Shown here: positions 24,693 through 33,429 of the stretch, piece by piece
Numbering within the stretch: position 1 is the first letter of the stretch
Layout of the letters: the number at the start of each line of letters is the position of its first letter
DNA from: DATLLJ01 sp035537875
GTDB lineage: Bacteria > Acidobacteriota > Vicinamibacteria > Vicinamibacterales > CAVVIG01
Assembly (NCBI GenBank): GCA_035537875.1
Contig: DATLLJ010000085.1
Span: forward strand, 6,558-70,557
Length of the DNA stretch: 64,000 nt
Direction: 5' to 3'
Translations under genes and position numbers: made by a program
The notes under the pieces: model-generated
Told to the model about the DNA's origin: nothing
Databases searched by the model: none
Seen by the model: only the letters and a program-made list of their open reading frames with translations

Positions 24693-26474
24693 ATGTCGCT
24701 CGCCCCCGGCGCGCGTCTCGGCACGTTTCAAGTGGTCGAACTACTGGGCGCTGGCGGAATGGGCGAGGTTTATCGCGCCCGCGACACCGAGCTCGGCCGC
24801 GACGTCGCGATCAAGATTCTCCCCGAGTTGTTTGCGGCCGATGCCGATCGCGTGGCGCGGTTTCAACGCGAAGCGCAGGTACTCGCCTCGCTGAACCATC
24901 CAAACATCGCCCACATCTACGGACTCGAGCGGATCGGCGACCGACGCGCCCTCGTCCTGGAACTTGTCGAGGGACCCACGCTGGCCGATCGAATCTCGCG
25001 GGGAGCGATTCCACTCGACGAAGCGCTGCCGATTGCGCGCCAAATCGCCGACGCGCTCGACGCCGCACATGAGCATGGGATCATCCATCGCGACTTGAAG
25101 CCGGCCAATATCAAGCTTCGAAGCGACGGCGTCGTCAAGGTGCTCGATTTCGGGCTGGCGAAAGCGATGGGTCCGGCTGCCGCCTTCGCCACCGACGAGG
25201 CTTCAGCGCCCAAGGAAGCCGGACACTACGTCCGGAACGATAACGCATCGAACGACGTACGTGGTGTCCGACTTAAGGCGGACTTGTCGGACTCGCCGAC
25301 CGTCACGTCGCCAGCGTTGATGACTGCCGGCGACGTGATTCTCGGCACCGCGGCGTACATGTCCCCCGAGCAGGCGCGCGGCAAGTCGCTCGACAAACGC
25401 ACCGACATCTGGGCGTTCGGGTGCGTGCTCTACGAAATGCTCATGGGGAGACGCGCGTTCGAGGGCCAAGAGGTCGCCGACGTGCTCGCTCTAATCCTCG
25501 AGCGGGGACCGGACTTCAGCGCCCTGCCCGCGAAGACCCCGTCAGCGACAAAACGATTGTTACGACGCTGTCTGGAGAAGGATCGCAGGCGCCGTTTATC
25601 GGATATCGCCGACGCCCGCCTCGAGATCGAGGAGGCGCTGACCATGCCGTCAGCCGATGCCGCGAGCGCGGATGGCGCGGTCCAGCGCCATCCGCAAGTC
25701 GCATGGGTCGCTGCCGGGGCACTCCTCGTCGTCGGTATCGCGTTTGGCGCACTCGCGCTCCGGCAGAGAGCGTCCGAAACGACCGACCCGGCGGCAAAGG
25801 TCAGTTTCGACGTCGGACCCCCTTCTTTTGTGTCCCCACTTCATTTGACAGTCTCGCCGGATGGCAGACACGTCAGCGCGATCGTTGCCTCCGAGAGGGG
25901 CAACGTCATCTGGCTCCGTCGCCTCGACAGCGTGGACGCACAGACCGTTGACGGCAGCGAGGGCGCTGGCCTCCCGTTCTGGTCTCACGATAGCCGGTTC
26001 CTCGCGTTTTTCGCCGAAGGAAAACTGAAAAAAGTGGACATCGCCGGCGCGCCGCCGCAAACGGTGTGCGAAGTGGATGACGGCAGCGGCGGTACATGGA
26101 ACCGCGAAGGCGTGATCGTCTTTGGAACCAATCAAGGCCCTCTGTTTCGCGTGTCGGCATCCGGCGGCATGCCGGCAGAGCTCACCCAACTCGACTGGCG
26201 GCGCGACGGCAAAAAGCTCTTTTTCATGACACGTTTCACCTCGGGCGTCCCTTCCGATGTCATGGCCGTCGACGTGGACACGTCGGACACGGGGGGATTC
26301 AGGGCTGGTGTCCCGCGGAAACTCTTTACCGTCGTGGCGTCCGCAGGCAACGCCCGCAACAACTGGGACGTCACGCCGGACGGCCAGCGGTTCCTTGTCG
26401 TCTCCGTCCCGTCGGCGACAGCGCCTCCGGTCACGATCGTCGTGAACTGGCTGCAGGGGCGGAATACTCGCTGA
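24693..26474 (+). CDS. Transmembrane serine/threonine protein kinase with short beta-propeller
   Basis: From ATG 24693 the 593-residue product has a Hanks-type kinase domain: glycine loop GAGGMGEVYRA, VAIK lysine, HRDLKPANIK (about 132-141), DFG (152-154) and GTAAYMSPEQARG. A transmembrane helix (about 338-357) and a C-terminal WD40/TolB-like propeller follow. Two oddities stand out. The activation segment between DFG and SPE is about 75 residues long, because a palindromic DNA repeat encoding about 20 residues, and its flanks, lie inside it. The propeller also passes from SGGMPAELTQLD directly to WRRDGKKLFFMT. Relatives I recall have several more blades, which suggests an in-frame deletion of perhaps 300 residues. 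Activity may therefore be impaired. Confidence 0.85.
   Translation: MSLAPGARLGTFQVVELLGAGGMGEVYRARDTELGRDVAIKILPELFAADADRVARFQREAQVLASLNHPNIAHIYGLERIGDRRALVLELVEGPTLADRISRGAIPLDEALPIARQIADALDAAHEHGIIHRDLKPANIKLRSDGVVKVLDFGLAKAMGPAAAFATDEASAPKEAGHYVRNDNASNDVRGVRLKADLSDSPTVTSPALMTAGDVILGTAAYMSPEQARGKSLDKRTDIWAFGCVLYEMLMGRRAFEGQEVADVLALILERGPDFSALPAKTPSATKRLLRRCLEKDRRRRLSDIADARLEIEEALTMPSADAASADGAVQRHPQVAWVAAGALLVVGIAFGALALRQRASETTDPAAKVSFDVGPPSFVSPLHLTVSPDGRHVSAIVASERGNVIWLRRLDSVDAQTVDGSEGAGLPFWSHDSRFLAFFAEGKLKKVDIAGAPPQTVCEVDDGSGGTWNREGVIVFGTNQGPLFRVSASGGMPAELTQLDWRRDGKKLFFMTRFTSGVPSDVMAVDVDTSDTGGFRAGVPRKLFTVVASAGNARNNWDVTPDGQRFLVVSVPSATAPPVTIVVNWLQGRNTR
25216..25274. repeat. Palindromic repeat inside the kinase activation segment
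   Basis: An imperfect inverted repeat pairs AAGCCGGACACTACGTCCG (25216-25234) with the complement of CGTACGTGGTGTCCGACTT (25256-25274), about 16 of 19 positions. In the two strands it encodes EAGHYV and VRLKSDTTYVV. I remember these peptides recurring in unrelated predicted proteins of Vicinamibacteria, which suggests a REP-like element that inserts in frame. Confidence 0.6.
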
Positions 26475-26525
26475 CAACCTACGCCGGTCGTAATGCCGTT
26501 CGGAAATTCGCAGAACGGCTGGTAA

Positions 26526-26709
26526 CGGCCGGGAAACATGCTGATCCGCGAACCTGGCGAGCGCCGCGACGCAGGCGGCAGGCGGGAAACCGCGAGCGGA
26601 AGGCCGAGTCCGGCGCAGGTCACAGACCTGCGCCTGCTATGCCCGCCTCGTGGAGCCCGTGGTTTCCCGCGGCGTCGAGCGGTTCGCGGATCAGCATGTT
26701 TCCCGGCCG
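26526..26709. repeat. 184-bp palindromic element with perfect 29-bp terminal inverted repeats
   Basis: Bases 26526-26554 and 26681-26709 are exact reverse complements. Inside is a second inverted pair around CGGGAAAC and a central perfect hairpin, GGCGCAGGTC-ACA-GACCTGCGCC (26612-26634). Outside the ends a looser GGAAATTC...GAAC symmetry continues. It lies 52 bases past the kinase stop codon and encodes no transposase. It could be a MITE-like non-autonomous element or a large structured RNA or terminator. The arms read in either direction encode GKHADPR and RISMFPGR peptides. Confidence 0.85.
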
Positions 26710-26970
26710 GTTCTGTGTCGATGGAATTTCCCGAGAGGCCTTGGGGCGAAATCGACTTGTAGAGTCGAGTGGATGGTCGGCGCCCGTCGGATCGAACGAT
26801 GGAGAACTTCGTCGCGGGCGTCATGCCGCTGACCCGGCTGGCGTGTCTCGACTGTGAGGAATTGTTCCCGAACGGTCGAGGATTTCGGTCGAGGATTTCG
26901 TTGACCGTCCGAACAACGACTGTTACTCTGTCGATCCGCAGCCGATAGGTTGTGATAAGGAGGCGAGAAG
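26710..26970. other. Intergenic region with short tandem duplication and possible promoter
   Basis: No gene is evident. GGTCGAGGATTTC is present twice in direct tandem (26874-26899). Immediately after it are TTGACC (26901-26906) and TACTCT (26924-26929), separated by 17 bases, a plausible promoter for the short frame at 26971, which also has AAGGAGG seven bases upstream. Confidence 0.35.
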
Positions 26971-27222
26971 ATGGATGCACACGAGCCGCAGAAGCGGCGC
27001 CGAGGGTTTTTCCTTCATTCCGAAACGGGCGAGCCTGACACCGGCGAACACGAGACTGCCGAGGGCCTCGCCACCCGCACCCGCCTTACCCGTTCCGCAG
27101 CTCCCCGACAGTCTTCCAGCGCCCGACGAAGCCGCACAGCAACCGGCATCGAAGACGGCCGGCCGCAGATCAGATCAGGGAGCGCGACTGGCAGCCGTCA
27201 ACGGGCACACTTGCCCCGCTGA
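26971..27222 (+). CDS. Hypothetical short hydrophilic protein
   Basis: An 83-codon frame starts at ATG 26971 with an excellent AAGGAGG Shine-Dalgarno and a candidate promoter upstream. The N-terminus MDAHEPQKRRRGFFLHSETG is followed by charged, Ser/Arg-rich sequence with no recognisable domain. The 3' end overlaps the convergent SDR gene by 53 bases. The strong initiation signals but poor protein sequence suggest a real start whose downstream coding has been shortened or frameshifted. Confidence 0.35.
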   Translation: MDAHEPQKRRRGFFLHSETGEPDTGEHETAEGLATRTRLTRSAAPRQSSSARRSRTATGIEDGRPQIRSGSATGSRQRAHLPR

Positions 27223-27949
27223 TCCAGCTCGCCTGGGCTGAGACGAGGAATGCGACGACCGCCCCGACTTCTTCGGGGCGGCCGAACCGCCCGAACGGCA
27301 GCTCCCGCCTGACGAAATCGGACATTGCCGCCGGGTCTTCCTGCTGTCGGCGGTGCCACGTCCCCCCCGGGAAAGAAATCGAACCTGGCGCCACGCTGTT
27401 CACCCGGATATTGTCGGGCGCCAACTGCTGCGCCATCGCCTTCGCCAGACTGATCTCGGCAGCTTTGACGGCGTTGTACGTCATCCGGCCACCCGATTCG
27501 CGCCCCCAGATCGACGCGATCATCACGATGGCGCCCCCGCCACGTCTGCGCATGTGCGGCACGGCAAGACGCGATGCCCGGATGGCCGGGAACAGCGTCT
27601 GATTCAGCGCCTCGGTCCACTCGGCATCGGTCGTGTCAGCAATGCCGGACCCGCGGGCGAGACCGACGTTGTTGACCAGGATATCGATGCCACCGAACGC
27701 TTCGAGTGTCTGCGCGACCACGGATTCCACGCCTTCAGCGGTCGCGAGGTCGGCCACGATCGGCAGGACCACCCGGCCGTTCTGCGCAATCTCGCGAAGC
27801 TCTTCACCGGCCGCACTGAGCCGCTTTTCACCCCTGGCGCAGATCGTGACCCGGCACCCTTCTCGAACCAGCGCCACAGCGCTGGCGAGGCCAAGACCGC
27901 GGCTCGAGCCGGTGACGATGGCGACTTTGCCGGCGAGATCGAGCTCCAC
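27170..27949 (-). CDS. Short-chain dehydrogenase/reductase (SDR)
   Basis: The 259-residue protein is a classical SDR: NAD(P)-binding GSSRGLG near residue 15, the NNVG motif (ILVNNVGLARG), catalytic Ser and Tyr/Lys in ASIWGRESGGRMTYNAVKAA, and a SVAPGS loop after the active site. An Arg at the end of strand 2 (CARGEKR) favours NADP(H). SDRs of this type reduce 3-oxoacyl or sugar-like ketones; the substrate cannot be named. The GTG start is one base after the DUF547 stop codon, so it is coupled to the hydrolase-DUF547 group upstream. Confidence 0.88.
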   Translation of the reverse strand: MELDLAGKVAIVTGSSRGLGLASAVALVREGCRVTICARGEKRLSAAGEELREIAQNGRVVLPIVADLATAEGVESVVAQTLEAFGGIDILVNNVGLARGSGIADTTDAEWTEALNQTLFPAIRASRLAVPHMRRRGGGAIVMIASIWGRESGGRMTYNAVKAAEISLAKAMAQQLAPDNIRVNSVAPGSISFPGGTWHRRQQEDPAAMSDFVRRELPFGRFGRPEEVGAVVAFLVSAQASWISGASVPVDGCQSRSLI

Positions 27950-27950
27950 C

Positions 27951-28793
27951 TCACCGATCTCCCCGTCCGGTCAAATCGTTGAGCGTCCAGTCGAACGGCT
28001 TATATGCCACCTCGAACGTGTTCTTCTCGAGGAAATCGCGCTCGGTTTGCAGCAGTTTCGGTCGGACGAACCCGAGAATCGCGCGTTCGACCGGGCTGCG
28101 CGCCTGATACGGAGGCGCAGCGGAAGCGGCATAGGCGTCGACGAAATCCTTCTCGCGCCAGGAGAAAATCGGGCTGGCCATCAGCCGGTTGGCAGCCGCG
28201 TCGATCTGAATGCATTCGCCACGGGTGACGCACTCGCCGGCGACTTCGGCCAGCTGGCGTTCAAGGCCGTCGGCCGTGAACGACTCGCTTCGCAAGCGTC
28301 CTCCTCCCACGGCCCCCCGTCCCACTGCGAAATACAGACGCGGATCGCCAAAGGCGGGCAGAACGGTCTGCTCGATCTGATCGAGCGTCAGCGTTCGGCC
28401 GGCAACACGATGTGTAAGCCGCTCAAAAACCCCAGGTGTCTGGCGGATGCTGCCCGGCGGATAGTCGTTCGAGCGCCGCGGCGCAGGATAGTGATCGACA
28501 ACGGTCTGAAGCACCAGCGCGTTGTAGGCGTTCAACCAGAGCGCGATCTGTTCGTCCTTGGTGAGTCTGTTCGCATCGACGCCAGCCAGCTGCCCGAGGT
28601 AGCTGTCAAGCCGCCTGCGATCCGTCTTGAGGGCACGGTAGTAGACATAGCCGTCGCGAACATAAGTGTCGAGAATGAAATCGAGTCCCGTGAGCGCGGG
28701 AGGTTGCTGTGCCAGAGGTGCGGCCGTCAGCAGCCCGAGTACGGCGATCGCAAGGCAGTATCCGACCCCGGACGGTGCATTCATGACTCGCAT
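27951..28793 (-). CDS. Secreted DUF547 protein
   Basis: The 280-residue product begins with a signal peptide (hydrophobic residues 11-27, then PLAQQ). It matches DUF547, with the conserved YYRALKTDRRRLDSYL segment, LWLNAYNALVLQTVVDHYP, and a C-terminal YKPFDWTLND. DUF547 proteins are secreted or periplasmic and have a papain-like or thioredoxin-partner reputation in annotations, but no firm function is known to me. The predicted start has AAAGG nine bases upstream; a second ATG three codons on is possible. It lies 54 bases after the alpha/beta hydrolase and is coupled to the SDR. Confidence 0.75.
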   Translation of the reverse strand: MRVMNAPSGVGYCLAIAVLGLLTAAPLAQQPPALTGLDFILDTYVRDGYVYYRALKTDRRRLDSYLGQLAGVDANRLTKDEQIALWLNAYNALVLQTVVDHYPAPRRSNDYPPGSIRQTPGVFERLTHRVAGRTLTLDQIEQTVLPAFGDPRLYFAVGRGAVGGGRLRSESFTADGLERQLAEVAGECVTRGECIQIDAAANRLMASPIFSWREKDFVDAYAASAAPPYQARSPVERAILGFVRPKLLQTERDFLEKNTFEVAYKPFDWTLNDLTGRGDR

Positions 28794-28847
28794 AGTCTCG
28801 ACCTTTGAGGAGTGGGGGAGATTGCGCCTCTCCGTGAGTGAAAATGA

Positions 28848-29669
28848 CTATAACCGATGCAACAGAAAGCGGCCGACGGCGTCATTGAAGACGTCGGGCT
28901 GCTCCAAGCTCGACAGGTGTCCGGCTTCCGGGATTCTGACGAGCTCCGAACCCGCAATAACGCTGTGCATCTGCTCCGAAAGATCGGGCGGGGTAATCAC
29001 GTCTTCCTCGCCGACCAGAATCAGCGACGGACACCGGATCGTGTGCAGCAGCGGCGTCGAATCGGGCCTCGTCATCAGCGCGCGCAGCGCACCCGACATC
29101 GCCTCCGGCGAGCTCCCAAGAGCGAGTCGTCTCACATGCTCCACCATCTCAGGCTGCCGCGCCCTCGTCGTGGCGCCCAGAAGTCTCGGAAGCATGTCGT
29201 CTACGACCCCGGCCGCACCCGTCTCAGCGAGTCGCTGAAGCATTCGCTTTCGTCCTTCGATTCCCTCCGAGGTATCGGCTTGAGAACGTGTGTCGGCCAG
29301 AATCAATCCGCTCACATAAGCGGGGGCCAGACGAAGGAGCGCGAAAGCCACGTAGCCCCCCATCGACAACCCGCCGATGACCGCCTCCTTCAGATGCAAG
29401 GTGTCGAGCAGATCCACGACGTCGCCGGCGAAGTCGTCCACGGATGAGCCCGGTGGATCGTCGGCGCCCGCATCAAATCCGCGCAGCTGCGGCGCAAGGA
29501 CCCGCCAGCCGTGGGCGGCGAGCACGAGCTGCGGCTCCCACATCCGTGCGTTGAGCGGGAAGGCGTGCAGCAGGATCAGGGTTCCGCGGGGCCGGCCGCT
29601 CGGTGGCGCTTCGAGGTATCGGAACTTGCCGAGAGTGGGCAAGCCTCGACTGTACGCCAGGCGGGACAC
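28848..29669 (-). CDS. Alpha/beta-fold hydrolase
   Basis: The 273-residue protein has the oxyanion-hole strand LILLHAFPLNARMW, nucleophile elbow GLSMGG (Ser about 101), an acid in LVGEEDVITPP and the catalytic histidine in EAGHLSSLEQP. The closest named types are 3-oxoadipate enol-lactonase and similar carboxylic ester hydrolases, but no aromatic-degradation genes lie nearby, so the substrate is open. The frame starts at a GTG at 29669, and a later start near the first beta strand (KFRYLEAP) is possible. It heads a minus-strand group with the DUF547 and SDR genes. Confidence 0.85.
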   Translation of the reverse strand: MSRLAYSRGLPTLGKFRYLEAPPSGRPRGTLILLHAFPLNARMWEPQLVLAAHGWRVLAPQLRGFDAGADDPPGSSVDDFAGDVVDLLDTLHLKEAVIGGLSMGGYVAFALLRLAPAYVSGLILADTRSQADTSEGIEGRKRMLQRLAETGAAGVVDDMLPRLLGATTRARQPEMVEHVRRLALGSSPEAMSGALRALMTRPDSTPLLHTIRCPSLILVGEEDVITPPDLSEQMHSVIAGSELVRIPEAGHLSSLEQPDVFNDAVGRFLLHRL

Positions 29670-29740
29670 CCGGTTCCAGCCCTTGTTGCACTAGTAACTT
29701 GTTGGCGTGGCGCATGCATCTCAGCAGGAGGAGGGATTCT

Positions 29741-29962
29741 GTGAAGCTCATCGGTATCGTGCTCATCGTTTTCGGCGTGGTGGCCCTCGCGTTGGGCAGC
29801 ATCAGTTATACGGACCGCGAGAAAGTATTGGACCTCGGTCCCATAGAAGCGACGACGGAAACGCGCGAAACCATCCCACTTTCGCCCCTCGTCGGAATCG
29901 GCTCGATCGTGGGGGGTATAGCCCTCGTGGCAATCGGCGCTCGCGCTCGGACGCGCGTCTAA
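29741..29962 (+). CDS. Small two-helix membrane protein
   Basis: The GTG at 29741 follows a very strong AGGAGGAGGG. The 73-residue product has two transmembrane helices (about residues 2-20 and 48-68) joined by a polar segment with YTDREKVLDLGPIEATTE. Small proteins of this layout are widespread in Gram-negative genomes, often near stress genes, and carry DUF3185-like annotations. No function is established. It is convergent with the next gene on the minus strand. Confidence 0.7.
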   Translation: MKLIGIVLIVFGVVALALGSISYTDREKVLDLGPIEATTETRETIPLSPLVGIGSIVGGIALVAIGARARTRV

Positions 29963-29970
29963 GCCCGGTT

Positions 29971-30312
29971 TCACCTCTCTTCCAGGTGGATCCAGTGGAT
30001 GAGGCGGTGCACCCACGGAGCAACGACGACGCCGAGGATCCCTATGAAGACGAGACCGCTGAAGAGCGCGTAACAGGCAGCAAAGAGCTTGGCGGTCGCC
30101 GTCTCCATGCGATCCACCGGGCCCATACCGCTGAGGATCATCGAGGCGTTGAGGAAGGCGTCGAGCCACTCGAGTCTGCCAGCCGTGTGGTAACCGACGG
30201 TGCCCGCGCCCACAGCACCCGACAGGATCACGAGCGCCCAGAACAGATGCCGCCCGGCCCTCCGCAGGAAGGCCGGCCAAGCCAGGAGGCGATGCCTGCG
30301 ATGCTCGTACAT
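29971..30312 (-). CDS. Small membrane protein, possible pore-loop fold
   Basis: The 113-residue protein has a basic N-terminus, two clear membrane helices (about 24-45 and 78-102) and between them a short helix with LNASMILSGMGPVDRMETA. This two-helix plus pore-loop layout resembles a potassium-channel module, but the filter-like position reads GMGPVD and not TVGYGD, so I would not call it a channel. It lies 22 bases after nrdJ and may be its operon partner. Confidence 0.6.
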   Translation of the reverse strand: MYEHRRHRLLAWPAFLRRAGRHLFWALVILSGAVGAGTVGYHTAGRLEWLDAFLNASMILSGMGPVDRMETATAKLFAACYALFSGLVFIGILGVVVAPWVHRLIHWIHLEER

Positions 30313-30334
30313 TCAGGCAGGCGGCGAGAGCTCC

Positions 30335-33169
30335 TCAGGCGCAGCCGCTCGTGTTGCCGCAGTTGAGGCACTTGTAACAGGCGCCGCTTCTGATCATGAT
30401 CGAGCCGCACGTCGAGCACGGCGGCGCATCTTCCTGATTCTGAATCGTCGAAAACGGGCTGGCCGGCGTCGCGTGCGGAGCCGCAGTGGCGGTGTCGCTG
30501 GCCGTCCCCGTGAGCGTCAGCTGCTGGGCGTTCTCCTCGAGCTCCCGGCCGTTCACGCCCGCGTGGAACTGTGCCTCCGGCGACAGGAACTTCGAAGCGA
30601 GCCACCGGAAGATGTAGTCGACGATCGACTTGGCGAACCGGATATCCGCATTCCGCGTCATCCCCGAGGGCTCGAAGCGGACGTGGCTGAATTTGTCGAC
30701 CAGCACCTGAAGCGGCACACCGTACTGCAGCGCGTAGGAAATTGCCTGCGCGAACGCATCGGCGAAGCCTGAAATCGTCGAACCTTCCTTCGCCATCACC
30801 AGGAAGATTTCTCCAGGCTGACCGTTCTCGAAGAGGCCCACGGTGATGTAGCCCTCGTGCCCGGCGATATCGAACTTGTGGGTAATCGCATGCCGTTCGT
30901 CGGGCAGCTTCCGACGAACAGGTCCCGCCACGTTCTGCGCAGCCGCCTGCGCGAGCTCGGCCGCCGTCTTGTCCTTCGACGTGTTGAGCGGCTGCGTTCG
31001 CTTGCTGCCGTCTCGATAAATGGAAATCGCCTTGGCACCCAGCTTCCACGACTGGATGTAGGCCTGCATGATTTCGTCGACCGTGGCTTCTTTCGGAACG
31101 TTGACGGTCTTCGAGATGGCGCCGGAAATAAACGGCTGGGTGGCCCCCATCATCTTGATGTGGCCCATGTAGTGGATCGATCGCTGACCTTTGGCCGCCT
31201 TGAACGCACAGTCGAAAACCGCCAGATGCGTTCCCTTCAGTCCCGGTGCACCTTCGATGGTTTCGTTCTTGTCGATGTAATCGATGATGGCATCGATTTG
31301 CGGCTGAGCATAGCCGAGCTTCTTCAACGCCATGGGGACAGTCTGGTTGACGATCTTCATCAACCCGCCGCCTACCAGCTTCTTGTACTTGACGAGCGCG
31401 ATATCCGGCTCGACCCCCGTCGTATCGCAGTCCATCATGAAGCCGATCGTGCCGGTCGGCGCCAGCACCGTGGCCTGCGCGTTCCGGTACCCCGATTCCT
31501 CACCCAGTTCCACGGCGTCATCCCAGGCGCGCCGGGCCGCCTGATACAGATCCGAGGGGACGTTCCGGGGGTTGACGTCACGCATCGAGTCCCGATGCTT
31601 CCGCATGACGCGCAGGAACGGCTCGCGGTTCTTCTCGTAGCCGGCGAAGGGACCGCCGCAGTCGCGGGCGATTCGCGCCGATTGGGCGTATGCCTCGCCG
31701 GTCATCAAGGCGGTGATCGCCGCCGCGTAGTCGCGACCGGCATCGCTGTCGTACGGCAGTCCGCGGGACATCAGCAGCGCGCCGAGATTGGCGTACCCCA
31801 ATCCGAGCGGCCGGTATGCGTGGCTGTTCTTTTCGATGGCCGGCGTGGGATAGCTCGCGTTGTCGACGATGATCTCCTGTGCGGTGATGAGGGTCCTGAC
31901 GGCGGCGTTGTAGCTGACGACGTCGAACTCGCCATCGTCGCGCACGAATTTCATCAAGTTGATCGACGCCAGATTGCACGCCGAATCATTGAGGAACATG
32001 TACTCCGAACACGGATTGCTGGCGTGAATGCGATCGGTTTCGGGACAGGTGTGCCATTCGTTGATCGTCGTGTCGAACTGCATGCCCGGATCGCCGCAGA
32101 TGTGCGTCCCCTCGGCGATGAGGCGCATCAGGTCACGCGCGCGATAGGTATCGAGCACCGAGCCGTCGCGGACCGCGTGCGTGTCCCACGTGCTCTCGTC
32201 GAGCACGGCCCGCATGAACTCGTCGGTGACGCGGACGCTGTTGTTCGAATTCTGGAAGAACACCGACGAATAGGCCGGACCGGTGAACGAGCCGTCGTAG
32301 CCGGCGTCGATGAGGGCCCACGCCTTCTTCTCTTCCTCGACCTTGCAGTTGATGAACTCGACGATATCGGGATGATCCGCGTTGAGAATCACCATCTTCG
32401 CCGCGCGGCGGGTTTTGCCCCCCGACTTGATGACGCCCGCGAAGGCGTCGTACCCCTTCATGAACGATACGGGCCCGGACGCGGTCCCGCCCCCGGCGAG
32501 CAGCTCTTTCGAAGACCGGATCGGTGACAGGTTCGTGCCGGTGCCGGAGCCGAACTTGAACAGCATGCCCTCGGTCCGCGCCAGCGTCAGGATCGAGTCC
32601 ATCGTGTCCTGGACCGAGTTGATGAAGCAGGCCGAGCACTGCGGCGCCTTCTCGAAACCGCAGTTGAACCAGACCGGACTGTTGAACGCCGCCTTCTGAT
32701 ACACGAGGATGTGCTTCAAGTCGTCGCTGAATGCCTGCAGGTCCTCGTCGGTCGCGAAGTACCGGTTCGACTGACCCCACGCCGTAATGGTGTCCACCAC
32801 GCGGCCGATCAGCTGCTTGACGCTGTGTTCGCGGTCCGGCGTGCCCAGCTGCCCACGGAAATACTTGGAGACGACGATGTTGGTCGCCTGCTGCGACCAG
32901 AACCGCGGAATCTCCACGTCACGCTGCTCGAACACGAGCTCGCCCCGTTCGTTCCCGATGACCGCGGCGCGCAGTTCCCACTGCACCTCGTCGAACGGAT
33001 CGACGCCAGCCTCCGTGAAGAACCGCGGAAAGGCAATGCCCGACGCCGTCAAAGCCGTCTTGGTCCTGGAGCGCTCCACACCACTTCCCACCGGCACATG
33101 CCCGCCGGCTCCCGTCTCCACTGGCTGCTGGCCAGCACCCGCGGCTTGATAGGCAGCGCCTTCCTTCAT
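30335..33169 (-). CDS. nrdJ: Vitamin B12-dependent (class II) ribonucleotide reductase
   Basis: This enzyme makes deoxyribonucleotides using adenosylcobalamin and works with or without oxygen. The 944-residue protein has NSPVWFNCGFE, SACFINSVQDTMDSIL, the active-site segment ASNPCSEYMFLNDSACNLA, and APTGTIGFMMDCDTTGVEPD. It ends in a cysteine-rich tail (CSTCG, CYKCLNC) that relays electrons from thioredoxin. ATG 33169 has GGAG eight bases upstream; a TTG at 33208 would add 13 residues. No other reductase class is in the window. Upstream are two boxes that resemble NrdR operators. Confidence 0.96.
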   Translation of the reverse strand: MKEGAAYQAAGAGQQPVETGAGGHVPVGSGVERSRTKTALTASGIAFPRFFTEAGVDPFDEVQWELRAAVIGNERGELVFEQRDVEIPRFWSQQATNIVVSKYFRGQLGTPDREHSVKQLIGRVVDTITAWGQSNRYFATDEDLQAFSDDLKHILVYQKAAFNSPVWFNCGFEKAPQCSACFINSVQDTMDSILTLARTEGMLFKFGSGTGTNLSPIRSSKELLAGGGTASGPVSFMKGYDAFAGVIKSGGKTRRAAKMVILNADHPDIVEFINCKVEEEKKAWALIDAGYDGSFTGPAYSSVFFQNSNNSVRVTDEFMRAVLDESTWDTHAVRDGSVLDTYRARDLMRLIAEGTHICGDPGMQFDTTINEWHTCPETDRIHASNPCSEYMFLNDSACNLASINLMKFVRDDGEFDVVSYNAAVRTLITAQEIIVDNASYPTPAIEKNSHAYRPLGLGYANLGALLMSRGLPYDSDAGRDYAAAITALMTGEAYAQSARIARDCGGPFAGYEKNREPFLRVMRKHRDSMRDVNPRNVPSDLYQAARRAWDDAVELGEESGYRNAQATVLAPTGTIGFMMDCDTTGVEPDIALVKYKKLVGGGLMKIVNQTVPMALKKLGYAQPQIDAIIDYIDKNETIEGAPGLKGTHLAVFDCAFKAAKGQRSIHYMGHIKMMGATQPFISGAISKTVNVPKEATVDEIMQAYIQSWKLGAKAISIYRDGSKRTQPLNTSKDKTAAELAQAAAQNVAGPVRRKLPDERHAITHKFDIAGHEGYITVGLFENGQPGEIFLVMAKEGSTISGFADAFAQAISYALQYGVPLQVLVDKFSHVRFEPSGMTRNADIRFAKSIVDYIFRWLASKFLSPEAQFHAGVNGRELEENAQQLTLTGTASDTATAAPHATPASPFSTIQNQEDAPPCSTCGSIMIRSGACYKCLNCGNTSGCA

Positions 33170-33381
33170 GTCTCCCGCTCCATTCACTCCGGTCGTGGCC
33201 GGACTCAAGACGACCGCCGCCTACCCCGTGGCAACGTCGATGCTGTGGTGGAAAAGAAATTGGAACGATCGGGCCGCTCGATCAAGCGAACTCACGAGAA
33301 GCTGGAATTCCCGTCAACTCGCCTCCGGTCCTGTTCGGCGGACCAATATGCGCCCCCCACCATAGTTTGTCAAGCCTGTAA

Positions 33382-33429
33382 ACACCACATATTGTGGCTT
33401 TCTTTTAGGTCACTCGCAAGATATTGACA
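33382..33429 (-). promoter_or_regulatory. Candidate tandem NrdR boxes and promoter of nrdJ
   Basis: Box 1 (33382-33397) reads ACACCACATATTGTGG, close to the NrdR palindrome. A weaker box (33414-33429) shares ATATTG exactly 32 bases away, the usual three-turn spacing. On the minus strand TTGTCA (33430-33425), a 17-base spacer and TAAAAG (33407-33402) form a promoter that both boxes would cover. A second candidate promoter is TTGACA (33373-33368), 17 bases, CATATT (33350-33345). Confidence 0.5.

Noticed and set aside
29971..30312. Potassium channel
   Set aside because: It has two helices and a pore-like loop but lacks any TVGYG-type selectivity filter.
30857..32527. 556-codon plus-strand frame opposite nrdJ
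   Set aside because: Shadow of the conserved reductase; composition is dominated by Arg, Asp and Val, as expected from reverse reading.
33170..33400. Cobalamin riboswitch upstream of the B12-dependent reductase
   Set aside because: I could not find the conserved B12-box or a multi-stem fold; the palindromes fit NrdR boxes better.
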